NCBI GenBank assembly: GCA_021800315.1
Contig: JAJYZD010000128.1
Location: 1-10,040, forward strand
Source of the DNA: Bacillota bacterium
Lineage (GTDB): Bacteria > Bacillota > Desulfotomaculia > Desulfotomaculales > JAJYZD01
Direction: 5' to 3'
Length of the DNA stretch: 10,040 bases
A program made the translations under genes and the position numbers. Positions 8,414 through 10,040 of the stretch are shown in pieces (the stretch's first letter is position 1; every line of letters starts with the position of its first letter). The notes under the pieces are model-generated. The model was not told where the DNA came from. It saw only the letters and a list, made by a program, of their open reading frames with translations, and ran no database searches.

Positions 8414-8530
8414 CAACTTTCTCCCATGGTGTACTTTACATCCCATCCGGAATACCGCAGGAACCGGATTCGGCACCGCGGCTTGATGCGCCGCCGGAAA
8501 CCAACTGCCGGAGAGACGGGAATCCCACCT
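8414..8530 (-). other. Intergenic region between gap and the acyl-CoA synthetase gene
   Basis: These 117 bases hold the Shine-Dalgarno site GGGAG (8421-8425) of the synthetase gene and a short GC-rich inverted repeat GCGGC/GCCGC (8478-8482 and 8490-8494) without a T run. A 12-base perfect palindrome CCTCTACAGAGG (8528-8539) overlaps the gap stop codon. No terminator or promoter is clear, so read-through from gap is likely. Confidence 0.4.
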
Positions 8531-9532
8531 CTACAGAGGCAGCCTGATGACAAGATCCAGAAGGCGCCGCGAATAGCCGAATTCGTTGTCGTACCAGACC
8601 ATGCTTTTGACCATGTTTCCCTGAACCATGGTGGTGGACAACCCGCTGACAATCGCCGAGCGCGTATCGCCCACGATATCCGCGGATACCAGTTCCTCGT
8701 CGGTGTATCCGAGGATTCCCTGCCAACGGGCATCCCCTGCGGCCGCCCGGAAGGCTGAATTTACCTCTCCCGCGGTGGCCGATCTACCCAGCACGGCGGA
8801 AATGTCGGTTATCGCTCCGACGGGCAGCGGAGCACGAATGGCCAGAGCCTTCAGGCGGTCCTTCAACACGGGCAATACCTGTATAGCGGCCATATCGGCC
8901 CCGGTAGTGGTGGGGATCAACGAAACGGCGGCGGATCGGCCGCGAATACGTTTCTTGGCCGGTTTGTCGAGGAGGCCCTGCGAACCGCTGTAAGCATGTA
9001 CCGTGGTGACCAGCGCCTTTTCCACGCCAAATTCCGCCAGGAGCACTTTTAATGGTGGCGCCAGAGAGTTGGTGGTGCATGAGGCATTGGAAATGACAAA
9101 GTGTTTCCCGGGATCGAACTCGTCTTCATTGACCCCTAAAACAACCGTTAAGTCCGCGTCGGGCGAAGGCGCGCTGATGATCACCCTTCGCGCGCCGGCA
9201 GCCAGGTGTTGCGCCGCGCCTTCCCGCGCCGTAAACAACCCGGTGCACTCGAGGACGACATCCACGTTCAATTCCTTCCACGGCAAGGCTTTGGGCTCCC
9301 GGCTGGAAAAGATCCTGATTTCCCGCCCGCCCAGGAATAATGAATCCGAACCGAATTCCACCGCGAAGGGAGCCCGCCCATGGGTGGAGTCGTATTTGAC
9401 CAGGTAGGCCAGATCGTCGACCGGTGCCAAATCATTGGCCGCCACGATCTCCACACCCTGCGGCTGGACGTCCAGGTAATGCCGCAAGACCATCCTTCCG
9501 ATCCGGCCCAAACCATTAATCGCCACTTTCAT
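8531..9532 (-). CDS. gap: Glyceraldehyde-3-phosphate dehydrogenase, phosphorylating, divergent subtype
   Basis: This 333-residue cytoplasmic enzyme oxidises glyceraldehyde-3-phosphate with NAD(P) and phosphate to 1,3-bisphosphoglycerate. The start is ATG 9532 because AGGTGG (9540-9545) lies 7 bases ahead. An ATG at 9598 in the same frame has no ribosome site and would add a non-family tail of 22 residues. The Rossmann motif INGLGRIGR (5-13), NDL with Asp34, the catalytic SNASCTTN (Cys152), His179 in TVHAY, PTTTGA (208-213) and WYDNEFGYS (313-321) are all present. Two normally fixed stretches differ. HAYTNDQ is HAYSGSQ here, and the segment usually reading ILDLPHKDLRRAR is LLDKPAKKRIRGR. These contact the nicotinamide cofactor in the classic enzyme. 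Similar GSQ variants are known to me from haloarchaeal and some bacterial GAPDHs. Coenzyme preference is therefore open. It is the first gene of the - strand cluster. Confidence 0.93.
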   Translation of the reverse strand: MKVAINGLGRIGRMVLRHYLDVQPQGVEIVAANDLAPVDDLAYLVKYDSTHGRAPFAVEFGSDSLFLGGREIRIFSSREPKALPWKELNVDVVLECTGLFTAREGAAQHLAAGARRVIISAPSPDADLTVVLGVNEDEFDPGKHFVISNASCTTNSLAPPLKVLLAEFGVEKALVTTVHAYSGSQGLLDKPAKKRIRGRSAAVSLIPTTTGADMAAIQVLPVLKDRLKALAIRAPLPVGAITDISAVLGRSATAGEVNSAFRAAAGDARWQGILGYTDEELVSADIVGDTRSAIVSGLSTTMVQGNMVKSMVWYDNEFGYSRRLLDLVIRLPL

Positions 9533-9609
9533 GAAATAACCACCTTTCCCAGGATCATATTCATCATTATTCCACCCGTCAGGCAGCCTTCTTCCCATGG
9601 TTGATGCAT
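9529..9609 (-). CDS. Possible 26-residue leader peptide overlapping the gap start (weak)
   Basis: An ATG at 9609, with AGAGG 6 bases ahead, opens a 26-codon frame that ends in TGA sharing bases with the gap ATG (an ATGA overlap at 9529-9532). A GTG at 9627 would extend it by 6 residues. The peptide begins MHQPWEEG and ends with the hydrophobic ILGKVVIS. It matches no family I know. The tight overlap is the kind seen in coupled translation, but so short a frame can arise by chance, so this is a low-confidence entry. Confidence 0.15.
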   Translation of the reverse strand: MHQPWEEGCLTGGIMMNMILGKVVIS

Positions 9610-9926
9610 GGGCAGCCTCTTGTGCACGGATTCGACTCTTTAACAGTGTGCTTTAGCGCAAATTCCTCCTTAAAACCCCCGAAAGTTTTCACCAGCGCGA
9701 CCGGTGCTCAACCACCGCGCTGACGTACGCTCGCCTCCCATAGTGGCCGACAGTATTCCTCCCGGCAACCGGAAACGCCACTCGGGTGCACTTGTCCTTC
9801 GCCCGCCCCTGAATCGTGTTCCCTGGCAGAAAACCGGCTTCCACTGTATTTTTTACCGCGATGACGGACAGGTCTCAGAAACATATTGATTCCAGGAACG
9901 GAACCGGTTGCCGGCCAGGCCCCCGC
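9533..9926 (-). promoter_or_regulatory. Structured 394-base leader/promoter region upstream of gap
   Basis: No convincing gene lies here. Read in the - direction, several inverted repeats occur in a row: AGTGGC/GCCACT (9742-9747, 9777-9782) enclosing a CCGG-TTG-CCGG hairpin, CAGCGCG/CGCGCTG (9693-9699, 9716-9722), AAAAC/GTTTT (9672-9676, 9685-9689), and CCCATG/CATGGG (9594-9599, 9607-9612). An imperfect 14-base palindrome lies at 9647-9660. The octamer GGCAGCCT occurs twice (9582-9589 and 9611-9618). The expected promoter of the gap cluster must lie here or upstream, but I see only weak matches, for example TTGCCG and CACTAT 17 bases apart within 9738-9767. The pattern could be an RNA leader. 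It matches no riboswitch consensus I could recall. Confidence 0.4.
9665..9671 (-). promoter_or_regulatory. Orphan strong Shine-Dalgarno sequence in the gap leader
   Basis: AAGGAGG reads in the - direction and matches the ribosomal anti-Shine-Dalgarno almost perfectly. Only 3 bases later comes TTG CGC TAA (9653-9661), a two-codon frame, and no longer frame follows at a usable distance. Just ahead, a 23-codon ATG frame (9670-9741) ends with its TAA overlapping this site. The gap gene has its own AGGTGG site some 120 bases further on. Either this is chance or it belongs to a leader-peptide type control. Confidence 0.35.
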
Positions 9927-9936
9927 CTACGGTTCC
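9900..9936 (-). terminator. Possible terminator hairpin after the membrane-protein gene
   Basis: Read in the - direction, GGAACCG (9930-9936) pairs with CGGTTCC (9900-9906), and an inner AGGC-GGGG-GCCT hairpin lies between them. The left arm overlaps the last codons and the stop region of the membrane-protein gene. No T run follows, so an intrinsic terminator is only suggested. Confidence 0.25.
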
Positions 9937-10040
9937 CTGCTCCCTTTGAGCAGCCGGTACTTGAGCGGGTCGTTCAACCCCAAGGCGCAGAACAGGCAGA
10001 AAACCAGGATGGTCAGGGCTGCGGCGGGCGGTATGGGCGT
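9927..10040 (-). CDS. C-terminal end of an unidentified membrane protein (5' end outside window)
   Basis: The - strand is open from the right edge for 37 codons to a TAG at 9927-9929. The visible part begins with a Pro/Ala-rich turn and then a hydrophobic stretch ALTILVFCLFCALGL (residues 8-22), fitting a last transmembrane helix. A positively charged tail DPLKYRLLKGSREP follows, likely cytoplasmic. Such an end is common in transporter permeases, but the fragment is too short to name a family. It has the same direction as the gap cluster, with a 394-base gap before the gap gene, so it is probably a separate transcription unit. Confidence 0.55.
   Translation of the reverse strand, partial: TPIPPAAALTILVFCLFCALGLNDPLKYRLLKGSREP

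Noticed and set aside
7922..8758. A 278-codon + strand frame across the end of gap, the gap/synthetase junction and the synthetase start.
   Set aside because: It is antisense to two well-supported genes and shows no family motifs.
9533..9598. A 22-residue N-terminal extension of GAPDH from the ATG at 9598.
   Set aside because: It lacks a ribosome site and would precede the normal MKVAINGLGR start, which has AGGTGG 7 bases ahead.
9670..9741. A 23-codon frame in the gap leader as a real gene.
   Set aside because: Its GGAGG lies about 16 bases ahead of the ATG, too far, and the peptide is Arg/Gly-rich like random GC-rich sequence. Only its stop-codon overlap with the orphan ribosome site is kept as an observation.
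9533..9926. A known riboswitch, T-box or CggR operator ahead of gap.
   Set aside because: I compared by eye with the T-box, cyclic-di-GMP, ZTP, fluoride, ykkC and glmS conserved segments and the CggR direct repeats, and found no match. A covariance search could overturn this.

Overview
The window looks like chromosomal DNA of a fairly GC-rich anaerobic bacterium. The gene families (a long-type alpha-glucan phosphorylase, an ADP-forming acyl-CoA synthetase, and a stand-alone protein resembling the N-terminal half of phosphotransacetylase), the strong Shine-Dalgarno sites and the frequent TTG/GTG starts fit the Desulfotomaculum/Pelotomaculum/Moorella side of the Firmicutes. That placement is an inference from gene content, not a database match. 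I see no insertion sequence, phage gene, CRISPR array, rRNA or tRNA.

Layout. Bases 1-1329 on the + strand carry the 3' part of an aminoglycoside/choline-kinase-type phosphotransferase and, 21 bases later, a HAD-superfamily hydrolase with a TTG start. A 157-base convergent gap follows. From 9532 down to 1487 everything is on the - strand, read right to left: glyceraldehyde-3-phosphate dehydrogenase (gap), an ADP-forming acyl/acetyl-CoA synthetase, a BioD-like/DRTGG protein, a PfkB-family sugar-phosphate kinase and an alpha-glucan phosphorylase (glgP). The gaps between them are 117, 11 (20 with the alternative start), 32 and 242 bases. At the right edge is the last part of a - strand membrane protein (stop at 9927). 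Between it and gap lie 394 bases with no convincing gene but several inverted repeats and a near-perfect Shine-Dalgarno sequence that leads to no real reading frame.

How the genes could work together. GlgP releases glucose-1-phosphate from a storage glucan. The PfkB kinase and GAPDH are glycolytic steps. The ADP-forming synthetase converts acetyl-CoA or another acyl-CoA to the free acid with ATP formation. The DRTGG protein, known elsewhere as a regulatory-type module of phosphotransacetylase, sits directly behind the synthetase. Together this reads as a reserve-carbon-to-acetate energy cluster. The link is inferred from family functions and gene order. No entirely unknown system is evident. 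The points most worth a second look are the structured gap leader, the synthetase/DRTGG pair, the divergent GAPDH coenzyme-site motifs, the inverted repeats ahead of glgP and the kinase/HAD pair.
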